Source of the DNA: Actinobacteria bacterium UBA4719
GTDB lineage: Bacteria > Actinomycetota > Actinomycetes > Actinomycetales > Dermatophilaceae
Reading direction: 5' to 3'
Assembly (NCBI GenBank): GCA_002404345.1
Contig: DHJN01000264.1
Span: 1 to 5,082 of the forward strand
DNA: 5,082 nucleotides
In this document: piece after piece, positions 1 through 5,082 of the stretch
Layout of the letters: every line of letters begins with the position of its first letter
Position numbering within the stretch: the stretch's first letter is position 1
Translations under genes and position numbers: made by a program
The notes under the pieces: generated by a model
What the model saw: only the letters and a program-made list of their open reading frames with translations
Databases searched by the model: none
Told to the model about the DNA's origin: nothing

Positions 1-2292
1 GAGTGCGTGCAGGACGTGTTCGATGTGCCGGGTCTGAGTACGTTGATGCGCGAGATCGGCTCGCGCAAGGTGCGCCTCGTCGAGGTCGAGACGCCGATGC
101 CGTCCCCGTTCGCCCGCAGCCTCATGTTCGGTTACGTCGCGCAGTTCCTGTACGAGGGAGACTCGCCTCTGGCCGAGCGGCGTGCTGCCGCCCTGTCGCT
201 CGATCCCACGCTGCTGGCCGAGCTGCTCGGGCGTGGCGAGGGCGCTGCCCTGCGCGACCTGCTCGACCCTGCGGCATTGGCGCGGACCGAGTCCGAGCTG
301 CAGCGACAGGCCCCCGGACGCCGTTGCCGGGGCATGGAGGATGTCGCAGATCTGTTGCGGGTGCTCGGTGCTCAACCACTTCAGGCCATCCTCGAGCGCT
401 GTGTCGAGGGGTCGACCACCAACGACGTGTCAGCCTGGTTGGTCGATCTCGAGAGCGACCGACGGCTGATCCGCGTGCGCGTTGGCGGCGAGGAGCGATG
501 GGCCGCCATCGAGGACTCGGGGCGACTGCGAGACGCCCTTGGTGTGGCCCTGCCGGTTGGTGTGCCCCAGGTCTTTCTTGAGCCCGTCCCCGACCCGCTG
601 GGCGATCTGGTGGCCCGTTACGCCCGCACGCATGGCCCCTTCACCGGCCGGGACGTCGCTGACTGGTTTGGCCTCGGTATGGCGGTCGTGGCCGACGTGT
701 TGCGCCGGGTCGTGGAGGCCGGCCGGGTCGTGGAGGGCGAGCTGCGCCCGATCGAGTCCGGGGGTGGAGTCCACGGCAACGACTTCTGCGACGCCGAGGT
801 CTTGCGCACTATTCGCCGGCGGTCGCTGGCAGCTCTTCGCGCCGAGGTCGAGCCGGTGCTGGCGGCCGACCTGGCCCGCTTCCTTCCCGCCTGGCAAGGG
901 GTGGGCACCGGTCTGCGTGGCAGCGAGGGCGTGCGTCGTGCCGTCGAGCAGCTCGCTGGAGCGGTGGTGCCAGCCAGCGCGTTGGAGACACTGGTGCTCC
1001 CCAGCCGCGTGGCGGCATACAGCCCGGCCTTGCTGGACGAGCTGACCACGAGCGGCGAGGTGATCTGGCGCGGGCACTCCGCCCTGCCCGGCGACGACGG
1101 ATGGGTCTCACTGCACCTGGCCGAGACCGCACACCTGACCTTGGCTGCACCATCCGCGGAGCTCGACCTCTCCGAGCGCCACCGCGAGGTCCTGGGCGCC
1201 CTGGGCGGCGGCGGCGCATTCTTCTTCCGCACGCTCTCGGACACCGTGTCCAGCAACGACGACGAGGCACTGACGCGGGTGCTGTGGGACCTGATCTGGG
1301 CAGGGCGCATCAGCAACGACACCCTTGCCCCGTTGCGGGCACTGCTCGTGGGCGGACGCACGGCGCACAAACCCCGGCGCACTGCCCCGCGGTCGGCCAG
1401 GTACTCCGCCGGAGCCGGCAGCCTCGGCGCACTGTCGGGTCGAAGGCTCTCCACCGGGCGGACCTCAATGCCGCCGCGCACCGGGCCTCCGACGGCTGCC
1501 GGCCGATGGTCCCTGCTCCCGTCCATCGAGCCCGATGCCACCGTCCGTTCCTATGCCGCGGCCGAGGTACTCCTCGATCGCTATGGCATCGTGACCCGCG
1601 GTTCCGTTGTCGCAGAAGGGGTTTCGGGTGGTTTCGCCGAAGTCTATCGAGTACTTTCGGCGGCCGAGGAGTCCGGGCGAGTGCGACGTGGCTACTTCGT
1701 CGAGGGTCTGGGAGCCGCACAGTTCGCCACCGCCGGAGCCGTTGACCGCCTCCGCGCCCAGAGCCGGCCGCTGCCCGGCGGATCCGCCCCGTTTGGTGCT
1801 GAACGCCGTGACGGCGCCCCGTCTGCGGTCGTTCTCGCCGCCTCGGACCCCGCCAATCCGTATGGCGCCGCCCTCCGCTGGCCCGCCCGAGACGCTGATC
1901 TGAGCGGCGAGCCGGAGGGCCCCAGGCCCGGCGCCACGTCAGGGCAAACGTCGGGGCAAACGTCAGGGCACGGGTCAGGGCACGGGTCAGGGCTCAGGCT
2001 AGGGCACAAGCCTGGTCGTAAGGCCGGGGCACTGGTGGTGCTCGTCGAGGGTGCGCTCACCCTGTACGTCGAGCGCGGCGGCAAGACGTTGCTGTCCTGG
2101 ACCGATGACCCAGCATTGCTTCAAGCTGCCGCCGATGCCCTTGCTCTCGCAGTGCGCGAAGGGGCGTTGGGCAAGCTTACGGTCGAGAAGGCCGATGGCA
2201 GCTGGGTCCTCGGCTCCGGACATCCCCTGGCGACGGCCCTCGCCGAAGCTGGCTTCCATGCAACGCCGCGTGGTCTGCGCCTGCGACGTTGA
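1..2292 (+). CDS. lhr: Lhr-type ATP-dependent DNA helicase, C-terminal half (5' end outside window)
   Basis: The frame is open from base 1 to a TGA at 2290-2292, giving about 763 residues. Lhr proteins are usually about 1500 residues, so roughly the C-terminal half is present. The RecA-like ATPase domains with the Walker and DEAH motifs lie upstream and cannot be checked. Visible Lhr hallmarks, in order: VETPMPSPFARSLMFGYVAQ (from about nt 85), the end of the Lhr core; a winged-helix segment around FTGRDVADWFGLG (about nt 640-740); the CDAEVLRTIRRRSLAALRAE stretch (about nt 787); SPALLDELTTSGEVIW (about nt 1021); and a second conserved block GVVAEG/GGFAEVYRVLSA through RRGYFVEGLGAAQFATAGAV (about nt 1600-1745). 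The final module is HKPGRKAGALVVLVEGALTL to the end (about nt 2005-2292). Known family role: a 3'-5' single-strand DNA translocase that unwinds DNA and RNA:DNA hybrids, linked to DNA repair; the C-terminal region is winged-helix/AlkZ-like. A basic, Pro/Arg/Ser-rich linker lies at about nt 1366-1500, and a minisatellite at 1936-2007. The valine codon at 7 is internal, not a start. Family assignment is confident. Confidence 0.95.
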   Translation, partial: ECVQDVFDVPGLSTLMREIGSRKVRLVEVETPMPSPFARSLMFGYVAQFLYEGDSPLAERRAAALSLDPTLLAELLGRGEGAALRDLLDPAALARTESELQRQAPGRRCRGMEDVADLLRVLGAQPLQAILERCVEGSTTNDVSAWLVDLESDRRLIRVRVGGEERWAAIEDSGRLRDALGVALPVGVPQVFLEPVPDPLGDLVARYARTHGPFTGRDVADWFGLGMAVVADVLRRVVEAGRVVEGELRPIESGGGVHGNDFCDAEVLRTIRRRSLAALRAEVEPVLAADLARFLPAWQGVGTGLRGSEGVRRAVEQLAGAVVPASALETLVLPSRVAAYSPALLDELTTSGEVIWRGHSALPGDDGWVSLHLAETAHLTLAAPSAELDLSERHREVLGALGGGGAFFFRTLSDTVSSNDDEALTRVLWDLIWAGRISNDTLAPLRALLVGGRTAHKPRRTAPRSARYSAGAGSLGALSGRRLSTGRTSMPPRTGPPTAAGRWSLLPSIEPDATVRSYAAAEVLLDRYGIVTRGSVVAEGVSGGFAEVYRVLSAAEESGRVRRGYFVEGLGAAQFATAGAVDRLRAQSRPLPGGSAPFGAERRDGAPSAVVLAASDPANPYGAALRWPARDADLSGEPEGPRPGATSGQTSGQTSGHGSGHGSGLRLGHKPGRKAGALVVLVEGALTLYVERGGKTLLSWTDDPALLQAAADALALAVREGALGKLTVEKADGSWVLGSGHPLATALAEAGFHATPRGLRLRR
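1936..2007 (+). repeat. 12-bp in-frame minisatellite inside lhr (six units)
   Basis: Six consecutive 12-bp units begin at 1936, 1948, 1960, 1972, 1984 and 1996. The type unit is ACGTCAGGGCAA, drifting to GGGTCAGGGCAC and finally AGGCTAGGGCAC. Units are a multiple of three and in frame, so they encode TSGQ, TSGQ, TSGH, GSGH, GSGL, RLGH. The array sits in a linker directly before the conserved HKPGRKAGA segment of Lhr. Copy-number change would lengthen or shorten a flexible linker without breaking the frame. The first three units differ from each other by only one or two bases, suggesting recent slippage or expansion. Confidence 0.9.
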
Positions 2293-2319
2293 GGGCACAG
2301 GCGGGCAACAGGACGGTGG

Positions 2320-2591
2320 TCATTCGGCACCTCCCAGCTCCCGCAGCACCGCGAGCCGGTACGCACCCCAACCCACGCCGTCGACCAGGAACTCAGGCCG
2401 CTCCATCCTCTCGACGGCCTGCCGCACCACAGCCAGGGCAGCAGCGGCAGCCCGGCCGTACATCACTTCCGGTTGGAGACGGGGCTGGTTCCGGCTGCGC
2501 ACTGGCCAGAGTTCGTCTTGTGCCGCCCAATAGCCCGCGCCACCCGCTCCACGAGGTCGGTGTTCCCGTCTTGCTCAGGGATAACTCCCAT
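2320..2591 (-). pseudogene. Small phage/integrative-element-like protein gene, split by a -1 frameshift
   Basis: An ATG at 2591-2589, preceded by a strong Shine-Dalgarno, opens MGVIPEQDGNTDLVERVARA. This frame then runs into a short tail (IGRHKTNSGQ...) ending at 2463. Around 2533 the -1 frame reads YWAAQDELWPVRSRNQPRLQ, then PEVMYGRAAAAALAVVRQAV, and ends in LRELGGAE with TGA at 2322-2320. Joined as GCT then TAT, the two halves form a protein of about 90 residues with a coherent pattern: DLVERVARA near the start, an aromatic W..A...LWP stretch, then an Ala-rich helix AAAALAVVRQAVERM. That pattern is familiar from small uncharacterised proteins of actinobacterial phages and integrative elements (recalled, not searched). 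The downstream half has only a GTG at 2502 and no Shine-Dalgarno of its own, so it is unlikely to be an independent gene. I see no classic X-XXY-YYZ slippery heptamer at the junction, so a single-base deletion or a sequencing error is likelier than programmed shifting. Molecular function unknown. It converges on lhr, with 27 bp between the two stop codons and no obvious terminator hairpin. Confidence 0.6.
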
Positions 2592-2596
2592 CACAG

Positions 2597-2603
2597 CTCC
2601 TCT
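2597..2603 (-). promoter_or_regulatory. Strong ribosome binding site of the small frameshifted gene
   Basis: On the - strand AGAGGAG is followed by CTGTG and then the ATG at 2591, a spacing of 5 bases. This decides the start of the small gene against the longer upstream reading from 2693, and supports the view that this frame was once, or still is, translated. Confidence 0.7.
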
Positions 2604-2605
2604 AT

Positions 2606-2629
2606 CAGTGTGAGTACAAACCCACACTG
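2606..2629 (-). promoter_or_regulatory. 24-bp near-perfect palindrome, candidate operator of the small gene
   Basis: The outer arms CAGTGTG and CACACTG pair perfectly over 7 bp. One mismatched pair follows, then a further GT/AC pair around a 4-base centre (ACAA on the + strand). The site ends 14 bp upstream of the ATG at 2591, the position expected for a repressor operator overlapping the promoter and transcript start. On the - strand the right-centre reads TTTGTACTC, whose TGTACT could serve as a weak -10 box; I find no convincing -35 at standard spacing. It has no U-tract and lies upstream of a gene, so a terminator is unlikely. The binding protein is unknown. Confidence 0.5.
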
Positions 2630-2712
2630 TTGCTGCTTGGCAGCTGGGCGCAACTACGACTGTCCCTTGGTGCCAGCCGACCGCGTTCCTCACCTCTATG
2701 GTCAGTACCTCT

Positions 2713-2792
2713 AGGTTTGCCGAGCCAGGAGGGACACAGTCCCGAGGTTTGTTGGATCTGAGGGGACACAGTCCCGAGGTTTGCTGGATCTG
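2713..2792. repeat. 32-bp-period tandem repeat (2.5 units) with GGGAC-ACA-GTCCC mini-palindromes
   Basis: Units start at 2713, 2745 and 2777, exactly 32 bp apart, each beginning AGGTTTG. Units 1 and 2 agree at about three quarters of positions and both end GGGACACAGTCCCG. The third is cut off after 16 bases (AGGTTTGCTGGATCTG), 2 bp before the clgR stop codon. Seen another way, a 30-bp segment at 2731-2760 recurs at 2763-2792 with a single mismatch. Each full unit holds the inverted repeat GGGAC ACA GTCCC (5-bp arms). On the clgR coding strand these could form two small hairpins just after the stop, but no T-run follows, so a standard intrinsic terminator is not supported. A binding-site array or the remnant of a transposon end with internal repeats are alternatives. 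The period is too short for CRISPR. Confidence 0.7.
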
Positions 2793-2794
2793 CG

Positions 2795-3100
2795 TCAGGC
2801 GGCGGAGGCACGGACCAGGGTGTCGGAGCGCTGACCTACCGGCAGGGTCACCAGAGCGCTGATGGCCTCGGACCGGGCCGCCCGGACCGACACGTCGCTG
2901 AGCATCCGGGACATCGGCAGGTTCAAGGCCGCACAGATCGACGCGAGCAGCTCCGAGGAGGCTTCCTTCTCGCCGCGCTCGACCTCACTGAGGTAACCCA
3001 GCGAGACCGCAGCAGTGGCTGAGATCTCGCGCAGGGTGCGCCCCTGCGCCTGGCGGTGGTCACGGAGAACGTCACCGACTTCACGACGAAGCAAGATCAT
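2795..3100 (-). CDS. clgR: ClgR-type XRE-family transcriptional regulator
   Basis: A 101-residue protein consisting essentially of one helix-turn-helix domain (about residues 8-62). The core [20 protein letters not shown] is followed by [20 protein letters not shown], the signature of ClgR, the actinobacterial activator of Clp protease genes. Known role in the family: binds promoters of clpP1P2, clpC and other stress or repair genes, and is itself removed by ClpP. The C-terminus ends RASAA; a terminal Ala-Ala is the feature that marks streptomycete ClgR for Clp degradation, so the same feedback is inferred here. The ATG at 3100 is preceded by a perfect AGGAGG with a 4-base spacer, which fixes the start. 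It lies 106 bp downstream of cinA on the same strand, so it may be read from the cluster or from its own promoter; I could not identify a convincing -35/-10 pair or a full ClgR box in that gap. The nearby 32-bp repeats begin 2 bp after its stop. Confidence 0.9.
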   Translation of the reverse strand: MILLRREVGDVLRDHRQAQGRTLREISATAAVSLGYLSEVERGEKEASSELLASICAALNLPMSRMLSDVSVRAARSEAISALVTLPVGQRSDTLVRASAA

Positions 3101-3104
3101 GGCG

Positions 3105-3110
3105 CCTCCT
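3105..3110 (-). promoter_or_regulatory. Consensus ribosome binding site of clgR
   Basis: A perfect AGGAGG on the - strand stands four bases (CGCC) before the ATG at 3100. It is the strongest ribosome binding site among the four - strand housekeeping genes here, implying clgR is translated independently rather than by coupling to cinA. Confidence 0.75.
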
Positions 3111-3206
3111 CACAGCGGCTCGACCGACAGTACATTAGGAACAACGGTACCCCCCGAGCCTTGCAGTTCGCGTGTCGGATTGCCGAGTTGGGTTCCCATG
3201 TTGGGG

Positions 3207-3713
3207 TCAACCGGCTATGCCGGGAGTTTCTTTCCGATCTTGGGCCCTGAGCTCCTCGGCGAGCAGCGCCAGGACGGCATGCACACTGTGCGCGCGGATG
3301 CCCGCACGATCCCCGGAAAGGCTCAGGGCCTTGACCCTCGAGCACCCCGGCCCGACCACCGCGACGTAGACCGTGCCTACGGGTTTTCCGTCAACCAGAT
3401 CCGGCCCCGCCACACCGGTTGTGGCCAAGCCGTATGTCGCGCCCATCAGCGAGCGCACCCCGCTGGCCATCTGCTCGGCCACGTCGGCGTCCACGGATCC
3501 CACCTGCGCCAGCAGCACCTCATCGACCCCGAGCAGCTGGGCCTTGAGGTCCGTCGTATAGGCGAGGACGCCCCCACGCACAACGACCGAGGCACCGGCG
3601 ACATCGGTCAGCGCCGCAGCGACCAGCCCCCCGGTCAAAGACTCGGCAACCGCCACTGTCTGCCCGGCTGCGGTCAGACGCTCCACCAGATCGGCGGCCG
3701 GAGTGGGCGCCAC
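3207..3713 (-). CDS. cinA: CinA C-terminal-domain family nicotinamide-nucleotide amidohydrolase (stand-alone PncC type)
   Basis: 168 residues, the length of a stand-alone CinA C-terminal domain without the N-terminal MoCF-like half. Motifs in order: VAVAESLTGG (residues 20-29, with the conserved Ser25 expected to be the catalytic serine), LAYTTDLKAQLLGV (50-63, Lys57 a candidate partner of the serine), ATTGVAGPD (97-105) and GKPVGTVYVAV (109-119). Known family reaction: hydrolysis of nicotinamide mononucleotide to nicotinate mononucleotide plus ammonia in pyridine nucleotide salvage, a soluble cytoplasmic enzyme. The old competence-inducible name does not imply a role in transformation here. 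The start is a GTG at 3713, two bases after the pgsA stop, with GAGG about 7 bases upstream inside the pgsA end. Starting here gives the usual short N-terminal helix (AADLVERLTAAG) before the active-site motif. Translation is probably linked to pgsA. Confidence 0.92.
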   Translation of the reverse strand: MAPTPAADLVERLTAAGQTVAVAESLTGGLVAAALTDVAGASVVVRGGVLAYTTDLKAQLLGVDEVLLAQVGSVDADVAEQMASGVRSLMGATYGLATTGVAGPDLVDGKPVGTVYVAVVGPGCSRVKALSLSGDRAGIRAHSVHAVLALLAEELRAQDRKETPGIAG

Positions 3714-3715
3714 GC

Positions 3716-4369
3716 TCAGACCTCAGGCCCCGCGGTATGCCGTGCCGCCGCCTCGCGACGCTCGCGCTTGAGCTGCGCACGGGGGCTGGTGTTGCGCAGC
3801 GTGTGGGCCCTCAGGACGTAGTCAACGCCGGTTGCCACGGTTACGACGACCGCCGACGCCATGACCACGACGGCGATCGTGTGCCAGAAACCACTCAGCG
3901 GCAAGACGTAGAGCAGGATCGCGACCGCCTGAAGGGCGGTCTTGACCTTGCCACCGCGACTGGCGGGCATGACGCCGTGCCGGATGACCAGGAACCGCAG
4001 GGCGGTGATGCCGAACTCCCGGACGAGGACCACTGCAGTGACCCACCACGGCAGCAAACCGATGATCGAGAGCCCGGCGAGCGCCATACCCATCAGTGCC
4101 TTGTCGGCGATCGGGTCGCTCACCGTGCCGAAGTCGGTGACCAGGCCCCTGGCCCGCGCTATGTCGCCGTCGATACGGTCGGTCGCCGTCGCGACCACGA
4201 ACACGCCCGCGGCAAGCAGGCGGTAGCTCGACGAGTGACCGCCGTTGTGCAGCAGGAACCAGGCGAAGACGGGGACGAGGGCGATGCGCAGGACGGTGAG
4301 GGCGTTGGCAATGTTCCAGGCGCTCGCCTGAGGCGGCCGAACGTGTGTGTCGTCCCCGGCGGGGGTCAC
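3716..4369 (-). CDS. pgsA: CDP-diacylglycerol--glycerol-3-phosphate 3-phosphatidyltransferase (phosphatidylglycerophosphate synthase)
   Basis: 217 residues, a multi-pass membrane protein with about five or six hydrophobic segments (starting around residues 23, 50, 88, 107, 145 and 163). The CDP-alcohol phosphatidyltransferase signature is complete: Asp64-x2-Asp67-Gly68-x2-Ala71-Arg72-x8-Gly81-x3-Asp85-x3-Asp89. These residues bind the metal ions and the CDP headgroup. The N-terminal [19 protein letters not shown] stretch and the location beside cinA and rimO favour PgsA over the phosphatidylinositol-phosphate or cardiolipin synthases of the same superfamily. Known reaction: CDP-diacylglycerol plus glycerol 3-phosphate gives phosphatidylglycerol phosphate and CMP, the committed step to phosphatidylglycerol and cardiolipin. 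The GTG start at 4369 overlaps the rimO stop in GTGA, indicating translational coupling. The C-terminus is a hydrophilic, Arg-rich tail (about residues 192-217), presumably cytoplasmic. Confidence 0.93.
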   Translation of the reverse strand: MTPAGDDTHVRPPQASAWNIANALTVLRIALVPVFAWFLLHNGGHSSSYRLLAAGVFVVATATDRIDGDIARARGLVTDFGTVSDPIADKALMGMALAGLSIIGLLPWWVTAVVLVREFGITALRFLVIRHGVMPASRGGKVKTALQAVAILLYVLPLSGFWHTIAVVVMASAVVVTVATGVDYVLRAHTLRNTSPRAQLKRERREAAARHTAGPEV

Positions 4370-5082
4370 CCGGGTTCCGCGATGAGGTCGATGCCCACTG
4401 TGTCGACAACCCGTGCGGCGATGATCTCGCCGACCGCGGGGGCCTGGGCACCTGGGCGCAGCCGAAGAATCGTGGCGCCGTCGACGTCGGGGCCCTGGTG
4501 GGCAGCCCGTCCGGTCAGCTCGTCGGTGTCCTCATCGATCCCCTCGACCAGGACCTCGACGCGCTCGCCGATGCGTTCCTCGGCGCGCTGGATGTTGAGC
4601 TCCTCCACCAGCGTCGTGAAGTGCGAGACGCGCTCGGCAATGACGTGACTCTCGAACTTGCCCTCATACGTCTCGGCCTCAGTGCCGTCCTCATCGGAGT
4701 ACCCAAACACGCCGACCACATCCAGACGCCCTGCGGTCAGGAACTCCTCAAGCTCGATGAGATCCTCATCTGTCTCACCCGGGAACCCGACGATGACGTT
4801 GGACCGGATGCCGGCGAGCGGGGCGCGAGCGCGGACCTGGTCGATGAGGTCCAGGAATGCCTGACGCGAACCGAACCGGCGCATCCGGCGCAGCAGCGGC
4901 TCGGACGCGTGCTGGAACGAGATGTCGAAGTACGGGACGACGCCCGGGGTCGAGGCCATGACGTCAAGCAGGTCCATCCGGATCTCGGCTGGCTGAAGGT
5001 AGGACACGCGGACGCGTTCGATCCCGTCAACCGCCACGAGCTCGGGCAGCATCGTCTCCAGGAGGCGCAGGTCCCCGAGGTC
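4366..5082 (-). CDS. rimO: Ribosomal protein S12 methylthiotransferase RimO, C-terminal part (5' end outside window)
   Basis: The frame is open from the right window edge to a TGA at 4368-4366, giving 238 residues; the family is about 450-500, so the N-terminal half is missing. Visible motifs: [54 protein letters not shown] and [17 protein letters not shown], all typical of the radical-SAM methylthiotransferase core. A C-terminal TRAM domain (roughly the last 70 residues, from [10 protein letters not shown] on) binds the protein substrate. The [13 protein letters not shown] and [11 protein letters not shown] wording points to RimO rather than the tRNA enzyme MiaB. Known role: methylthiolation of a conserved aspartate of ribosomal protein S12 using SAM and two 4Fe-4S clusters. 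The cysteine motif of the radical-SAM cluster lies outside the window and cannot be verified. The ATG codon at 5052 is internal. rimO is the first visible gene of the - strand cluster and overlaps pgsA by 4 bp. Confidence 0.94.
   Translation of the reverse strand, partial: DLGDLRLLETMLPELVAVDGIERVRVSYLQPAEIRMDLLDVMASTPGVVPYFDISFQHASEPLLRRMRRFGSRQAFLDLIDQVRARAPLAGIRSNVIVGFPGETDEDLIELEEFLTAGRLDVVGVFGYSDEDGTEAETYEGKFESHVIAERVSHFTTLVEELNIQRAEERIGERVEVLVEGIDEDTDELTGRAAHQGPDVDGATILRLRPGAQAPAVGEIIAARVVDTVGIDLIAEPG

Noticed and set aside
430..1541. Long open frames on the - strand opposite lhr (about 215 and 307 codons)
   Set aside because: Both are opposite a clear Lhr coding frame with high third-position GC; their products are low-complexity Arg/Pro/Ser-rich with no recognisable motif. 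They are typical antisense shadows in high-GC DNA.
2629..2654. Inverted repeat GTTGC...GCAAC with nested GCTG-CAGC next to the operator palindrome
   Set aside because: Short arms and a long centre; this level of symmetry is common by chance and lies on the far side of the putative promoter.
2289..2714. A + strand open frame of 141 codons after lhr
   Set aside because: Its product is Arg/Pro-rich with no domain, it overlaps the better supported small - strand gene, its starting ATG overlaps the region of the lhr stop, and it runs through the operator-like palindrome.
2731..2775. Intrinsic terminator of clgR formed by GGGAC/GTCCC hairpins
   Set aside because: Arms are only 5 bp with a 3-base loop and there is no T-run after either hairpin; a Rho-independent terminator is not supported.
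2713..2792. CRISPR-like repeat array
   Set aside because: Tandem units are contiguous with no variable spacers, the period is only 32 bp and no cas gene is present.
3101..3206. Promoter or ClgR self-binding site upstream of clgR
   Set aside because: TANNNT-like hexamers exist (TAATGT, TACTGT on the - strand) but without a matching -35, and only a GTTCGC half site was seen near 3166 without the symmetric partner.
3281..3292. CACACTGTG inside cinA as a second operator copy
   Set aside because: It matches only the outer arm of the 24-bp palindrome, lies within coding sequence of a conserved enzyme and lacks the rest of the site.
3737..4648. A 303-codon + strand open frame opposite pgsA and rimO
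   Set aside because: It spans the antisense of two well-conserved genes and gives a charged, low-complexity product; explained by codon bias of the - strand genes.

Overview
This is a high-GC window with the codon usage and gene order of an actinomycete (Actinomycetota). All five recognisable proteins are actinobacterial in type: an Lhr helicase, a ClgR-type regulator, a stand-alone CinA/PncC domain, PgsA and RimO. The order rimO-pgsA-cinA-clgR on one strand is a familiar actinobacterial chromosomal arrangement. I cannot name a genus from the sequence.

Left half, + strand (1-2292): the C-terminal half of a large Lhr-type DNA helicase. Its ATPase core lies to the left of the window. Just before the conserved C-terminal module the gene carries a 12-bp in-frame minisatellite (six units) encoding a Thr/Gly-Ser-Gly-Gln/His repeat.

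Right half, - strand (5082-2795): a tightly packed cluster reading right to left. It holds rimO (N-terminus outside the window), pgsA (4-bp GTGA overlap), cinA/pncC (2-bp gap) and, after about 106 bp, clgR. The genes serve different housekeeping roles: ribosomal protein S12 modification, anionic phospholipid synthesis, pyridine nucleotide salvage, and control of Clp proteolysis. Co-expression is suggested by packing rather than by shared function.

Middle (2293-2794): the convergent space between lhr and clgR is the accessory-looking part. Next to the clgR stop is a 32-bp-period tandem repeat containing GGGAC-ACA-GTCCC mini-palindromes. It is followed, on the - strand, by a 24-bp near-perfect palindrome, a strong Shine-Dalgarno sequence and a small gene of about 90 codons. 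That gene resembles small proteins of actinobacterial phages and integrative elements but is split by a -1 frameshift. This small palindrome-controlled cassette is the least explained part of the window. I see no complete novel multi-gene system, no RNA gene, no CRISPR array and no transposase.
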